Source: Okeania sp034190295
GTDB taxonomy: Bacteria; Cyanobacteriota; Cyanobacteriia; Cyanobacteriales; Microcoleaceae
Assembly (NCBI GenBank): GCA_034190295.1
Contig: JAXHSW010000020.1
Span: forward strand, 1 to 64,000
Length of the DNA stretch: 64,000 nucleotides
Reading direction: 5' to 3'
Shown here: one piece after another, positions 35,707-45,399 of the stretch
Numbering within the stretch: the stretch's first letter is position 1
How the letters are laid out: every line of letters starts with the position of its first letter
Position numbers and translations under genes: made by a program
Notes under the pieces: generated by a model
What the model was told of the DNA's origin: nothing
What the model saw: only the letters and a program-made list of their open reading frames with translations
The model's database searches: none

Positions 35707-37265
35707 TAATTTTCAAAACTATGAAAACCACCAAGAAAATCCATAATTGTATTTATAGAATATGAATCTGCTTGAGGTACTTGAATTATAGTTTCTACTT
35801 CACTCTTTTTGCTAATTTTATTAACTATTCGCTTACCAAATGTAGGATGATGATAAACATTAAAAATTTGATTGCTTGAATTAACAAGAGTGATTTTTGT
35901 TGGTGTTTGAAAAAACTTAATTCCGTGGCAAAACTTCAGTAATTCCTTATCTCTATTAACTCGCTCGACTTGTTTAATAGATTGGTTTAAAACTGTAGTT
36001 AACTGCTGAATTTTTTGAACTGATACAGGAGTTAAATAGTTTACATCTTGAGAGTTAAGCATTGTCATAATATTGCTAATTTTCTCTTGGGTCTTAGCAG
36101 CATCATTAAAAGCGATAATAGCAGCATAAGCAATAGCAAATAACTTCTTGTCGCTTTTCATTTGAAACGAGATTATTGTTCGACAAGAGTTAAATTGTAT
36201 AGAAGGTGGTTGATTTAGGTCTGGTAAATACTTACTAATTTGATAATATGTTGCTGCTAGAGCATAATGACTAGAACTATCTAAAGGAGCATCAACAATA
36301 ATTTTTACTATAGGAAGAGTTTCGTGAAAAAAACTTGTGATTTTATCAGAATTGAGATAATGGACTTTACTTTTATCTCCATTAACACTCAAGTCAAACC
36401 ATTCACAAATTACTCCTTCTGTTTTAATTCCTAAGCGAGAAGCACCATAAATTTTTGCACCTGTTAAAGTTGCACCTGTTAAATCTGCTCCAATCCAATC
36501 TACTTCAATTAAACAAGCATTTGATAAATCAGCATGAACTAAGCTAGTATTTAAAAGATTAGCTTGGGACAAATCAGACCTACTTAGGTCAGCACCACTA
36601 AGCTTGGCATCACTAAGATTAGCCCACTTGAGGTTAGTCCCAATCAGAGTCGCCCAACGTAAATTAGCCCCACTTAAATCAGCTCCACTCAAGTTAGCAC
36701 CACTAAGATTCGCTTGTCTGAGTTCAGCACCACTAAGGTCAGCACCACTAAGGTCAGCGCCACTAAAGTCTACTCCTTGCAAGTTAGCTTCTATTAAATT
36801 AGCTCCTGTCAGAGAAGCAAAACGCAGGTTAGCTCCCTTTAAATTGGCACCACTAAGATTAGTTTTTCTGAGGGTAGCTTCTACCAGACTTGCTCCACTT
36901 AAGTCAGCAAAAGAGAGATTAGCTTCACTTAATTCTGCCCTGATCAGCTCTGCTCTAATCAATTTAGCAGCAACTAATTGAGCTTTTTTTAGATTAACTA
37001 AAACTAAATTAGCTACATTAAGGTCAGCATCATTTAAGTTTGTGCCACTAAGATGAGCGCCGTTAAGTTTAGTAATATTAAGTTTAGCTTTACTGAGATT
37101 AGCATCACTTAAATTTGCGCCACTGAGGTTAGCAACGCTGAGATTGACTCCTTTAAGATTTGCACCACTGAGATTAATACCACTAAGATTGGCCTCAAAA
37201 AGATTGAAGTCAGTAAAGTCTCTTTCACCAGCAGCATATTTTTTTTGAAGTTCTTCGATTATCAT
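35706..37265 (-). CDS. Pentapeptide-repeat protein, paralogue of the 33180 gene
   Basis: Starting at the ATG at 37265 (MIIEELQKKYAAGERDFTDF) the product is 519 aa. An upstream ATG at 37292 would add nine residues but overlaps the tyrA start region; the paralogue starts like the shorter form. Pentapeptides (LSGANLKGVNLSVANLSGAN) fill residues about 15-290. The C-terminal domain (DLSVNGDKSKVHYLNSDKIT, IIVDAPLDSSSHYALAATYY) aligns along its length with the 505-aa protein. It is divergent from tyrA with a spacer of only about 33 bp. Its last codons touch an inserted element without change. Confidence 0.88.
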   Translation of the reverse strand: MIIEELQKKYAAGERDFTDFNLFEANLSGINLSGANLKGVNLSVANLSGANLSDANLSKAKLNITKLNGAHLSGTNLNDADLNVANLVLVNLKKAQLVAAKLIRAELIRAELSEANLSFADLSGASLVEATLRKTNLSGANLKGANLRFASLTGANLIEANLQGVDFSGADLSGADLSGAELRQANLSGANLSGADLSGANLRWATLIGTNLKWANLSDAKLSGADLSRSDLSQANLLNTSLVHADLSNACLIEVDWIGADLTGATLTGAKIYGASRLGIKTEGVICEWFDLSVNGDKSKVHYLNSDKITSFFHETLPIVKIIVDAPLDSSSHYALAATYYQISKYLPDLNQPPSIQFNSCRTIISFQMKSDKKLFAIAYAAIIAFNDAAKTQEKISNIMTMLNSQDVNYLTPVSVQKIQQLTTVLNQSIKQVERVNRDKELLKFCHGIKFFQTPTKITLVNSSNQIFNVYHHPTFGKRIVNKISKKSEVETIIQVPQADSYSINTIMDFLGGFHSFEN

Positions 37266-37298
37266 TAGGGCGGACTCTGGTATAATCCCCATTTGATT

Positions 37299-38138
37299 AT
37301 GATTAATATAGGTATTGTCGGATTAGGTTTAATCGGTGGCTCAATTGGATTGGATTTAAGAACCCTAGGTTATCGTGTTTTTGGGGTATCTCGTCGAGAA
37401 CAAACTTGTCAAAAGGCACTCGCTCTTGGGGCTGTTGATGAGGCCAGTTTGGATATATCTTTACTATCTATTGCTGATGTAATATTTATTTGTACTCCCA
37501 TAGCTGTTATTATTCCTACTTTAGAAGAGCTGGTTCCAATTCTTTCTCCCACTACAATTTTAACCGATGTCGGCTCGGTTAAGGCTCCTATTGTGGAAGC
37601 TGTTTCCCACGTTTGGCCTAATTTTGTAGGTGGACACCCTATGGCTGGCAAAGCAGAAAATGGAATTGAAGTGTCTCAGTTGGGTTTATTTCAAAATAGA
37701 CCTTATGTGCTGACCCCTACGGAAAATACTCCCCTAGAGTCTGTGGAAAAAATTAAGGCAATAGCTAAGTCGCTCAAGAGTCAAATTTACTTTTGTGACC
37801 CTTATGAACACGATCGAGCTGTTGCTTGGATTTCTCATTTGCCTGTTATGGCCAGTGCTAGTTTGATTCTTGCTTGTATGAGCGAGACTAATCCTACAGT
37901 TTTCAAGTTAACACAAGATTTGGCTAGTTCTGGCTTCCGTGATACCAGTCGCGTGGGAGGAGGTCATCCTGAATTAGGACTAATGATGGCCAAATATAAT
38001 AGTGTAGAAGTGTTGCGATCGCTCTATTCTTTTCGGGAACAAATTGACCAGTTTATTCAACAAATTGAACAAGAAGATTGGCAGACTCTGGAAGAAAAGT
38101 TAAGCTCTACAGAGCAAAATAGAAAACTCTTTTTATAG
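37299..38138 (+). CDS. tyrA: Prephenate/arogenate dehydrogenase
   Basis: The ATG at 37299 gives a 279-aa product beginning MINIGIVGLGLIGGSIGLDL, a perfect Rossmann GxGxxG; a TTG six bases earlier is less likely. The conserved HPMAGKAENGIEVSQ segment near 120-134, with its His and the ASSGFRDTSRVGGGHPELG segment near 205-223, belong to the TyrA C-terminal domain. It oxidatively decarboxylates prephenate or arogenate on the route to tyrosine; cyanobacterial enzymes usually prefer arogenate and NADP. It is divergent from a pentapeptide gene and followed by heptamer repeats. Confidence 0.95.
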   Translation: MINIGIVGLGLIGGSIGLDLRTLGYRVFGVSRREQTCQKALALGAVDEASLDISLLSIADVIFICTPIAVIIPTLEELVPILSPTTILTDVGSVKAPIVEAVSHVWPNFVGGHPMAGKAENGIEVSQLGLFQNRPYVLTPTENTPLESVEKIKAIAKSLKSQIYFCDPYEHDRAVAWISHLPVMASASLILACMSETNPTVFKLTQDLASSGFRDTSRVGGGHPELGLMMAKYNSVEVLRSLYSFREQIDQFIQQIEQEDWQTLEEKLSSTEQNRKLFL

Positions 38139-38637
38139 CAGAAGGAAGAAGGAAGAAGGAAGAAGGAGGAAGGAAGAAGGAAGAAGGAGGAAGGAGGAAG
38201 GAAAAATTTTACTTTGTCTGATACTATTTATCCATGAATTTATACTTAATATATAGATAAAAATAGTTAGTGTAATAAGGTTTGAACAGCAATTATTAAG
38301 TACATTGTTGCAGAGAAATAGTATAAGTTTTAAGGTAAGCATTTCCTGCGAAATTCCCTCATATTCAGCTTTTTAATGAAGTAAAAATTAGTTTAAATTA
38401 TACTACATTTTTAACCCATAAATTGAAGAACAAAACCCATAAATTAAAGAGCAAGAAAGACTTTTAAACAATTAATAATTAATAATTACCTCTCCTTGAA
38501 AACGGATAGGATTGACTAATTATGAAAATTTTTTATTGTTTCTCCTTTAAAGGTGAAGCTTTAAACCTTCATTATTCGGTAAGGTCAAAAAGCTGATAGC
38601 TGATAGCTGAAATGCTGATAGCTAGTTAATTAATTTC
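38139..38637. other. Spacer with aagaagg heptamers and a composite repeat
   Basis: No gene. Right after the tyrA stop lies an aagaagg heptamer array (38141-38205). Composite repeat copy N spans 38467-38583 (second hairpin ctcctttaaagg-type, end attattcggtaag). Then come agctgatagctgat units (38590-38625). Confidence 0.65.
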
Positions 38638-39660
38638 TCAATAGTAGCGGAGGTAATTAACAGTATTTTTGACAAAACCTGCTACAGGGACAGCAATTAA
38701 TAAACCCAAAACTCCCCATACTTGTGCCCCCACTAATAAACTTACTAAAATCCAGACAGGATTAAGACCGGTAAAACCTCCAAGTATTCTAGGAGCAATA
38801 AAGTTTTCAATTGCTTGCTCTATTAAAACTATCACCATTAAAACTTTTATCCCTAACCAAAAATCTTCTAAAGTTATCAATAAACTTACGAGAGTTACGC
38901 CTAAAGCTGTACCAAAAGGGATTAAAGTCATTAAACCAATTCCGATGCCAAATAATAAACCAAAAGGAGCTCCTAAAAATAATAAACCTATAGTCATAGC
39001 TACACCCATTAAACAAGCTAATGTTGCCTGACCAATAAAGTAATTTTGAAAGTTTTGTCTTAATGATTTGCGTACATGAATCTCTAAGTGATTAGGCAAC
39101 CAATTAAATATCCCATCCCATAAACTATCGCCATGTAACATGAGGTAAAAAGTGATAATAATGGCGATCAAAATATCAAAAATTCTGCCTAATGTATTAA
39201 CAATAAAACTAATAATGTCTCCTGTAATATTTTGCAATTGAGAAGATAAACTTTCTGTAAATTGATTTGTCCAAAGGGTTAAATTAATCGGTAATTTACG
39301 TTTATCTGCCCATTTGTCAAATGATTCTAATTGTTGATTTCCTGATGCAAGCCAACTAGGAAATTTTTCAATAAATCCGGTAAGTTGTTCTAATAGTAGG
39401 GGAATTAGAATAACCCCTAAAACTAATATAATTACTAATGCTATTAAGAATACTAAAATAACTGCTCTGGTGCGTTTAACTTTATGTTTCTGCAAAAAAA
39501 GCACTGGGTAATCTAACAAAAATGAGAGTAAGGTTGCAGAGACGACTATTGTAATTATTCGACCAAAATATTGAAATATTTGGAGTAAAGCCCAACCATT
39601 TATGACAATTATTGGTAATGCTAAGTACCACAATAATCTTTTGTTTAGTAAATTCAGCAT
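38638..39660 (-). CDS. AI-2E family (PerM-type) membrane transporter
   Basis: The product is 340 aa with about seven to eight membrane segments: paired N-terminal helices, a cytosolic/periplasmic central region (PSWLASGNQQLESFDKWADK), and C-terminal helices including the characteristic GLNPVWILVSLLVGAQVWGV and ENFIAPRILGG. The family includes AI-2 exporters and Na/H antiporters; the substrate here cannot be told. No neighbouring gene suggests a partner. Confidence 0.88.
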   Translation of the reverse strand: MLNLLNKRLLWYLALPIIVINGWALLQIFQYFGRIITIVVSATLLSFLLDYPVLFLQKHKVKRTRAVILVFLIALVIILVLGVILIPLLLEQLTGFIEKFPSWLASGNQQLESFDKWADKRKLPINLTLWTNQFTESLSSQLQNITGDIISFIVNTLGRIFDILIAIIITFYLMLHGDSLWDGIFNWLPNHLEIHVRKSLRQNFQNYFIGQATLACLMGVAMTIGLLFLGAPFGLLFGIGIGLMTLIPFGTALGVTLVSLLITLEDFWLGIKVLMVIVLIEQAIENFIAPRILGGFTGLNPVWILVSLLVGAQVWGVLGLLIAVPVAGFVKNTVNYLRYY

Positions 39661-40649
39661 AATTTTTAGTTATTTCTTTTCCATAGATTAATAGATTAAC
39701 TTAAAAATTATGATTTTTTGGGAAAAAGGTGTTGATATTTAATTATCAAATCAATGATATAGCGCTTCTCACATTCATCAGGTACAGCATTTTTTTCTCT
39801 TCCTTATTGCAGAGGTACTTATAACTGATAACGTAAGCATTCAGCGGTCAGCTATCAGCTATCAGCTATCAGCTATCAGCTATGAGTTATTATCTTGGAA
39901 GAAGGAATTAGTATTCAAGGAGTGAAATATGTTGGCGCAGTATTCCGCAGGAAATGCTTACATATAATTATTAATTATTAATTGTTGAAAGGTGCAGTAT
40001 TTATAGAAGGAGATAATACAACTAATTCAATAATTTGTATAAGTAAAGAACCTGAAATAATTAGGGTTTGCCGATCAAATATCAAAGCATTTACAGATAA
40101 AAGTTTTAGCCTTTTTAGAGTCGAAAAAAGTGCGCCTGTTTCAGTATAAAACGCTCAAAAAGTTAGTATTTTAGGCACATAGTTGGGCAGAAAAATATTG
40201 GTACAATTCTTACCGATAAATTGTGGTTTAAAGCCTCCCCTTTTAAGGGGAAAAAAGAAAAAACTTTTCCTTTGAATCAATCCTCTTCTTTTCAAGGAGA
40301 GGTAATATAATTATTAATTATTAATTATTAATTATTAATTGTTGAATCCTACCTCCTCGCTCATTCCCCTCCCAGGAGGGGTTAGGGGTGGGTTGTCTCC
40401 TGTCTCCTACCCTCACCCATAAGACTTTTGAGAGCATTCCCTAATTACGCCAGAAATAATACTGAAAGGAAAAAAACCTATATGTAGCAATAATTCATCT
40501 GCTACTTAAAATTAGTAGGGAGTGGTGCATAGCTCCCTACTTAATTAACCAGGACTTACGCAGAGACTCTACTTATGGGGAGGGCGAATGCCATTCGCCC
40601 CTACGAATGGTGGTTTAAACGTCAATTTGCGTAAGTCCTGTTAACTTAA
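39661..40649. other. Gene-free spacer with arrays and elements
   Basis: No gene. A ctatcag heptamer array lies at 39850-39890 next to a gtaagcattcagc end (39831). A decayed IS piece of the ttagggtttgcc type is at about 40061-40190. Composite copy O spans 40207-40345 (second hairpin ccccttttaagggg at 40237-40250). A complete CAGGACTTACGCA element is at 40550-40640. Confidence 0.65.
40550..40640. mobile_element. CAGGACTTACGCA-family element with TTAAC duplication
   Basis: Perfect inverted ends caggacttacgca and, reversed, caggacttacgca (tgcgtaagtcctg). TTAAC flanks it at 40545-40549 and 40641-40645, a 5-bp target duplication. The inside contains the palindrome gggcgaatgccattcgccc. It ends about 10 bases from the peroxiredoxin stop codon. 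Confidence 0.85.
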
Positions 40650-41201
40650 TTAACTCTGCTGCAACTCATCTAAATCAGCCAAAACTTCTTGACTATGAAT
40701 AGGCGGTCTTACCCCTAGAAAAATCTCCTGCAACATCCCATCTGGATCGATAATAAAAGTATGTCGCATTGAGAAAAAATTCATCCATGAACCGTAAGCT
40801 TTACTAACACTTCCATCCGTATCAGCTAACAATGGAAACTTCAATCCCTCAGAATCACAAAATTCTTCATGAGAGTCTACATCATCTGCACTAACACCTA
40901 AAATTTGAGCATTTCTAGAAATATATTTTGGCAAATCTTGTTGGAACCTACGCGCCTCAATAGTACAACCAGAAGTAAAATCTTTAGGATAAAAATAAAG
41001 TACTACCCACTTACCCCGATAATCAGATAAAGAAATTTCTCCATCTCCAGTATTTGTGGGTAAAGTAAACTCTGGTGCTGGTTGGTTTAACTCCGGTAAT
41101 TTGCCTCCTAGTGCCCAAGTATTGGGAATAAAGTTAAACCAAGTTATCAAAGCTAAACAGCTCGCTAAAAATATGCTAATTAGATTCCGACGGGTGGTCA
41201 T
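40650..41201 (-). CDS. Exported BCP-type peroxiredoxin
   Basis: The product is 183 aa. An N-terminal signal segment (TTRRNLISIFLASCLALITW, with a twin-Arg pair) suggests export, possibly by Tat, to the lumen or periplasm. The peroxidatic Cys79 lies in FTSGCTIEARRF. The resolving Cys five residues later found in PrxQ is absent; Cys115 (EEFCDSEG) could serve instead, or the enzyme may be a 1-Cys type. It reduces peroxides with thiol donors. It stands alone. The tail RPPIHSQEVLADLDEL is typical of the family. Confidence 0.9.
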   Translation of the reverse strand: MTTRRNLISIFLASCLALITWFNFIPNTWALGGKLPELNQPAPEFTLPTNTGDGEISLSDYRGKWVVLYFYPKDFTSGCTIEARRFQQDLPKYISRNAQILGVSADDVDSHEEFCDSEGLKFPLLADTDGSVSKAYGSWMNFFSMRHTFIIDPDGMLQEIFLGVRPPIHSQEVLADLDELQQS

Positions 41202-41385
41202 AATTTATGATGAAAACTCTACTTTATATAAGTTTACATAAATTTAGGAACAAATTTTCCCTGTGGAAATTGTTCAAATCTAATATTTTGGATTTTGAGG
41301 AAAAATAGCGTTTATCAGAAAAGCCAGAAAATTTATTATATAATAAGCAACTTGTACAAAAACTTGACCCATAAAATCAGAAAAA

Positions 41386-42747
41386 ATGGAAGAAGATTTA
41401 CCACAAATTTCTAGTCCGGCAACAGTATTAATGGTTATCAACAATCAAATAGTTACTATAGAAGTTGATGGTATAAATGCACCAATAACTGGAGGTAATT
41501 TTGTCGATCTAGTAGAACGAAATTTTTATGATGGTGTGAGATTTCATCGCATCGAAAATCAACCACAATTTTCATTAGTTCAAGCAGGAGATCCTTTTAG
41601 TCGAAATCCAGATATTCCTTTAGAACTTTTAGGAAGTGGTAATTTTGTCGATCCACTCACAAATGAATTTAGATTTATTCCTTTAGAAATTCGGCCGTTA
41701 GGACTTGGGCAAGAAATTATTTACAATCAAATAGTTTCTCCTCCATTACAACTTCCAAATGTAGTAGGTGCAATTGGAATGGCTCGTACAACGGAGTTAA
41801 ATTCTGCATCTTCTCAATTTTATATTCCCTTGAATGATTTATCAGTATTAGATGGTCGTTTTGCCATATTTGGTAATGTAATAGATGGGTTAGATGTTAT
41901 AGAAGAACTCGAATTAGGCGATAGTATTACTGCTGCGAGAGTTACTCAAGGAATAGTTCCTAGTCGAGTTTCACAAGTTATTACTGATACTTCTCTGCTC
42001 AATAATTTTATTAATATTGTTAATCGTGCAAATATTCCATTACCTATTGATTTCTTTCAAGTTTTAACAGAAGGAGACGATATTTTTCCCATTTCTACAG
42101 AATTATCTCAAGAAGTATTTGGTGTATTGGGATTAGAAGGAAATGATGAAATTACAGGTTCAATACTTAATGATGTAATTAATGGTAATCAAGGAGATGA
42201 TAGTTTAGATGGTGGAGATAGTTCTGATTATCTTCGGGGTGGAAAAGGGTTTGATTTATTATCTGGTGATGCCGATAGTGATATTCTCAATGGCAACTTA
42301 GATAATGATACTTTATTTGGTGGTACAGGAGATGATTTTTTACGCGGTGGTAAAGATAGCGATTTATTAACTGGTGGGGAAGGAGATGATATTTTAATTG
42401 GTGATGCTGGTACGGATAATTTATTAGGTGAAGCAGGTGCAGATACTTTTATTTTGACCTTAATAGAAAATGAAGAAGATAATGCAGATACAATAGAGGA
42501 TTTTAATTTTTCGGAAGGGGATAGAATAGGTATTTCGGTGCAAATATCTTCTCTATCTTTTACTCAAGTAGAAAATGATACAGTAATTCAATTAGAAGGT
42601 GAAACAGAGGAAAATAATATAATTCTTGGTACGGTAAATAATTCCACAGCAGAAGAAGTTACAAGTGCTAGTTTTTTTGTTGATTTGACTACTATTTCTG
42701 TTCCTGATGCACTGCCTTTTGGAGATGCAGCTTTGAGAATTGGATAA
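41386..42747 (+). CDS. Cyclophilin-type peptidyl-prolyl isomerase fused to RTX repeats
   Basis: The product is 453 aa with no signal peptide. Residues about 13-200 are a cyclophilin domain: TGGNFVDLVERNFYDGVRFH, AIGMARTTELNSASSQFYI and FAIFGNVIDGLDVIEEL. The active-site Arg pattern (FHR) and the SSQFYI motif (F/Y-I-P) are present. Residues about 235-345 carry RTX nonapeptides (GGTGDDFLRGGKDSDLLTGG). The C-terminus ends DAALRIG. Type I export and extracellular folding activity are inferred. A closely related fusion follows at 43212, also ending ALR-I/L-G; the two are a tandem duplication. Confidence 0.88.
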   Translation: MEEDLPQISSPATVLMVINNQIVTIEVDGINAPITGGNFVDLVERNFYDGVRFHRIENQPQFSLVQAGDPFSRNPDIPLELLGSGNFVDPLTNEFRFIPLEIRPLGLGQEIIYNQIVSPPLQLPNVVGAIGMARTTELNSASSQFYIPLNDLSVLDGRFAIFGNVIDGLDVIEELELGDSITAARVTQGIVPSRVSQVITDTSLLNNFINIVNRANIPLPIDFFQVLTEGDDIFPISTELSQEVFGVLGLEGNDEITGSILNDVINGNQGDDSLDGGDSSDYLRGGKGFDLLSGDADSDILNGNLDNDTLFGGTGDDFLRGGKDSDLLTGGEGDDILIGDAGTDNLLGEAGADTFILTLIENEEDNADTIEDFNFSEGDRIGISVQISSLSFTQVENDTVIQLEGETEENNIILGTVNNSTAEEVTSASFFVDLTTISVPDALPFGDAALRIG

Positions 42748-42985
42748 TTTCAACAATTAATAATTAATAATTAATAATTAATAATTGCCTCACATTGAAA
42801 ACGGATAGGATTGACTAATTATGAAAATTTTTTCTTGTTTCTCCATTCATGGAGAAAAAAGCGGTCGAGGGATGGATTGGTTCCTAACCATATCCAATCG
42901 ACCAAGAGAAGAAAAAAATTCCTTTTAACCCAATCCTCTTCTTTTCAAGGAGAGGTAATTCTAAATTCTAAATTCTAAATTCTAA
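42748..42985. repeat. Composite intergenic repeat, copy P, two-headed with cassette
   Basis: It starts at the stop codon of the preceding gene with a taataat array and gcctcacattgaaaacgg, continues to ctccattcatggag (42841-42854), then the cassette gcggtcgagggatgg and ccatatccaatcgacc. Instead of the usual cggtaag end it runs into an inverted first module (ccaatcctcttcttttcaag, gagagg) and an attctaa heptamer tail. It appears to be two half copies joined head to head. Confidence 0.8.
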
Positions 42986-43211
42986 ATTCTTGAAAATCAA
43001 TTTAGGATTGCTATATATCGATTTCTTAGACTTTGCTATGCAAGAGTGCAAAAAATTAGGGAGCGATTGACAATAATTAAAAGAAGTTTATCCTCTTTGA
43101 AATAATCTTCTTCCTGTATTTAAGAAGTTTTGTAGTCAGCAAAATTGAGAATAGAATATAATGAAATGGCAAATTTCGGACAACTCAAGAAACTAAGGAA
43201 CTAATTAACCA

Positions 43212-44876
43212 ATGGACGAAACAAAAAGTACCGAAGAATATTTAGAAGAACTAGAACTACCCGATCTAGAAGGCCAAGAAGTCACAGTAGAAATGGTGGT
43301 ACAGAGGGTCTCCCAGGAAGAAGAGGAAAATGAGGAAAATGAGGAAAATGAGGAAAATGAGAATGAAGAAGAACCTGGTGAGAGAGAAAAAATTACTGTT
43401 ACACTCAACTCTGCTGGTGCTCCAGTAACAGCAGCTAACTTTGTCGATCTGGTAGAGCAAAATTTCTATGATGCTCTGGCATTCCATCGGTTTGTAGATG
43501 GTTTTGTAGTTCAAGGTGGCGACCCCCAAGGCAGAGATCCAGATTTTTTGATTGAAGATTTAGGTTCAGGGAAATTTATTAACCCTGCAACAGAGGCACC
43601 ACGGGAAATACCTTTGGAAATTCAAGTTGCAGAAACAGGAGAAATTGTCTATAACGAGGTAGTTGCCGATCCAGTAGAGCTATCCCATGAAACAGGGGTA
43701 ATAGCTATGGCCCGCTCTCAAGCACTAGATACAGCTTCTTCACAATTTTACTTCACCTTAGATAATGTTGCCGATCAACTGGATGGCGGTTATTCCGTAT
43801 TTGGTGAAGTTACTGATGGTTTTGATTTTGTCCAAGACCTGAGAGAGGGCGATCGCATTCTTGTTGCTAGGGTAGTTGACGGAGATATATCTAGCAGAAC
43901 TTCAGAGATAGCTACTGACTCAGATTTACTCAATGATTGGGTTAATGCGGACAATGAAGTGAAGGTATCTTATGTTCTTTCTATGGATGAAGATACTGAA
44001 AATGAAAATGATGATAGCAATGCTAATACTGCCCAGGATGATACTATTGAGGCATCTATACTAGATGATACTATCCTTGCCAGTCAAATTGCGCAAACTA
44101 TTGATGAAGAAGTTGAAGGAGAAGCAGAAGAAGAAGGGGAAGAAGAAGCAGAAGAAAATTCAGACAGTGAAGATGATGATGAGGGTGATGATGAAATAGC
44201 TAGCGCTGTTGATGAAGATGAAGACTCAGAAGAAGCAACTGAGGTAGCTGAAAATGATGACAGTGAGAGCGTGCTGGATATAGATGTTGTTGATTCTTCC
44301 TTCACAACCAGGATTGGAACAGAGAGTGATGATGTTATTGATGCTCTAGAAATAAGCGATGCTGAACCTGATTCATCTTTCGCAATTATGGGTTTGGCAG
44401 GTGACGATGAAATATCTGGTGGTAATGGTACAGATATCCTGAGTGGAAATGAAGGTAATGATATAGTTAGTGGTCGTGACGGTCAAGACTTTCTGCGAGG
44501 TGGAAAAGGTGATGATGAATTAATCGGTGGCAAAGGAGGCGATATTCTAATTGGCGATCATGGTATTGATATCCTGACTGGTGGTTTGGGTGCAGATAGT
44601 TTTATTCTGCGAGCTAATATTATTGATAGCATAGAAGAAATAGACCAAGCTGACATGATTACTGATTTTAATGTCGCAGAGGGCGATCGAATTGTCGTGG
44701 TTGCTAATTTCACTCCTTCTGAAGCGCTAGATTATGAATTATTCGATGATGACACAGTAATTAGACTGTCCGACAGTGGATTTATATTAGGAGTAATTTC
44801 AGATACTTCCATAGAAGATGTTGAAAATAACATTGTTGCAGTAAATCCTGATGATTATGCTCTCCGTCTTGGTTAA
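43212..44876 (+). CDS. Cyclophilin-RTX fusion with acidic insertions
   Basis: The product is 554 aa. A cyclophilin domain (about 20-235: NFVDLVEQNFYDALAFHRFV, VIAMARSQALDTASSQFYFT, FGEVTDGFDFVQDL) is split near its start by an EEN-repeat insertion (residues about 35-58, encoded by a 9-base tandem repeat). A long Asp/Glu-rich linker covers about 265-365. RTX repeats at about 395-470 (QDFLRGGKGDDELIGGKGGD) lead to a C-terminal domain ending YALRLG. The acidic runs could bind calcium before export or outside. It is a tandem paralogue of the gene at 41386. Confidence 0.88.
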   Translation: MDETKSTEEYLEELELPDLEGQEVTVEMVVQRVSQEEEENEENEENEENENEEEPGEREKITVTLNSAGAPVTAANFVDLVEQNFYDALAFHRFVDGFVVQGGDPQGRDPDFLIEDLGSGKFINPATEAPREIPLEIQVAETGEIVYNEVVADPVELSHETGVIAMARSQALDTASSQFYFTLDNVADQLDGGYSVFGEVTDGFDFVQDLREGDRILVARVVDGDISSRTSEIATDSDLLNDWVNADNEVKVSYVLSMDEDTENENDDSNANTAQDDTIEASILDDTILASQIAQTIDEEVEGEAEEEGEEEAEENSDSEDDDEGDDEIASAVDEDEDSEEATEVAENDDSESVLDIDVVDSSFTTRIGTESDDVIDALEISDAEPDSSFAIMGLAGDDEISGGNGTDILSGNEGNDIVSGRDGQDFLRGGKGDDELIGGKGGDILIGDHGIDILTGGLGADSFILRANIIDSIEEIDQADMITDFNVAEGDRIVVVANFTPSEALDYELFDDDTVIRLSDSGFILGVISDTSIEDVENNIVAVNPDDYALRLG

Positions 44877-44883
44877 AAGATGT

Positions 44884-45008
44884 TCAAGAATTTAGAATGC
44901 GCGAATGCGCGAATTACCTCTCCTTTAAAAGAAGAGGGTTGACTCAAAGGAAAATTTTTCTTTTTATCCTCTTAAAAGAGGAGGCTTTAAACCACAATTT
45001 TTCGGTAA
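44884..45008 (+). repeat. Composite intergenic repeat, copy Q
   Basis: It begins eight bases after the stop of the cyclophilin-RTX gene. The heptamer slot holds gcgcgaat octamers. The first hairpin is cctctcctttaaaagaag with agg, the second is cctcttaaaagagg at 44968-44981, and the end is tttttcggtaag. It could act as terminator of the preceding gene. Confidence 0.8.
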
Positions 45009-45399
45009 GATTAAAAGAGTTATTTAGTTCGCTAGACAATTTTTACATATTATGATTATGTTTAAAGTTGTACTAGCGAATTTTATATTATATTGATTTT
45101 GGATAAAATTTCTTTTTTATAGCATCAGGAAGAAGTTTGATTATTTATATTCTGTTGTTTGAGCTGTTTCATAAGTTAAATACAGTAATGGCAACTACTA
45201 TAGCAAGGAACGAGTTGATTAGGACGTAGACTGATGATGAACCTTACCCAGGGAAATACTTTTCCCAATGTTGCCTGTTCCCTACTATATATGCCAAGTC
45301 TAGTAGATCGAACAAATTGATAATTTTTCTCTGTCCTGATGTTTTCTACTTTCATAGGTTCAAAAAAATGTAATTTAAATTCAATCAAAATAACAAGAT
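45009..45399. other. Spacer before a secreted pentapeptide gene
   Basis: No gene is supported. A 70-codon minus-strand frame at 45176 has no recognisable fold and is rejected. The stretch caagtctagtagatcg looks like debris of an element end. The promoter of the next gene is probably within the last 100 bases. Confidence 0.45.

Noticed and set aside
36604..36981. 125-codon frame opposite the pentapeptide repeats
   Set aside because: Repetitive shadow of A(D/N)LXX codons, period 15 bases.
40650..41201. Classical PrxQ
   Set aside because: The resolving Cys at +5 from Cys79 is missing, so the 2-Cys PrxQ label is not supported.
45176..45388. 70-codon minus-strand frame before the secreted pentapeptide gene
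   Set aside because: No similarity recognised and it overlaps the expected promoter of the divergent gene.
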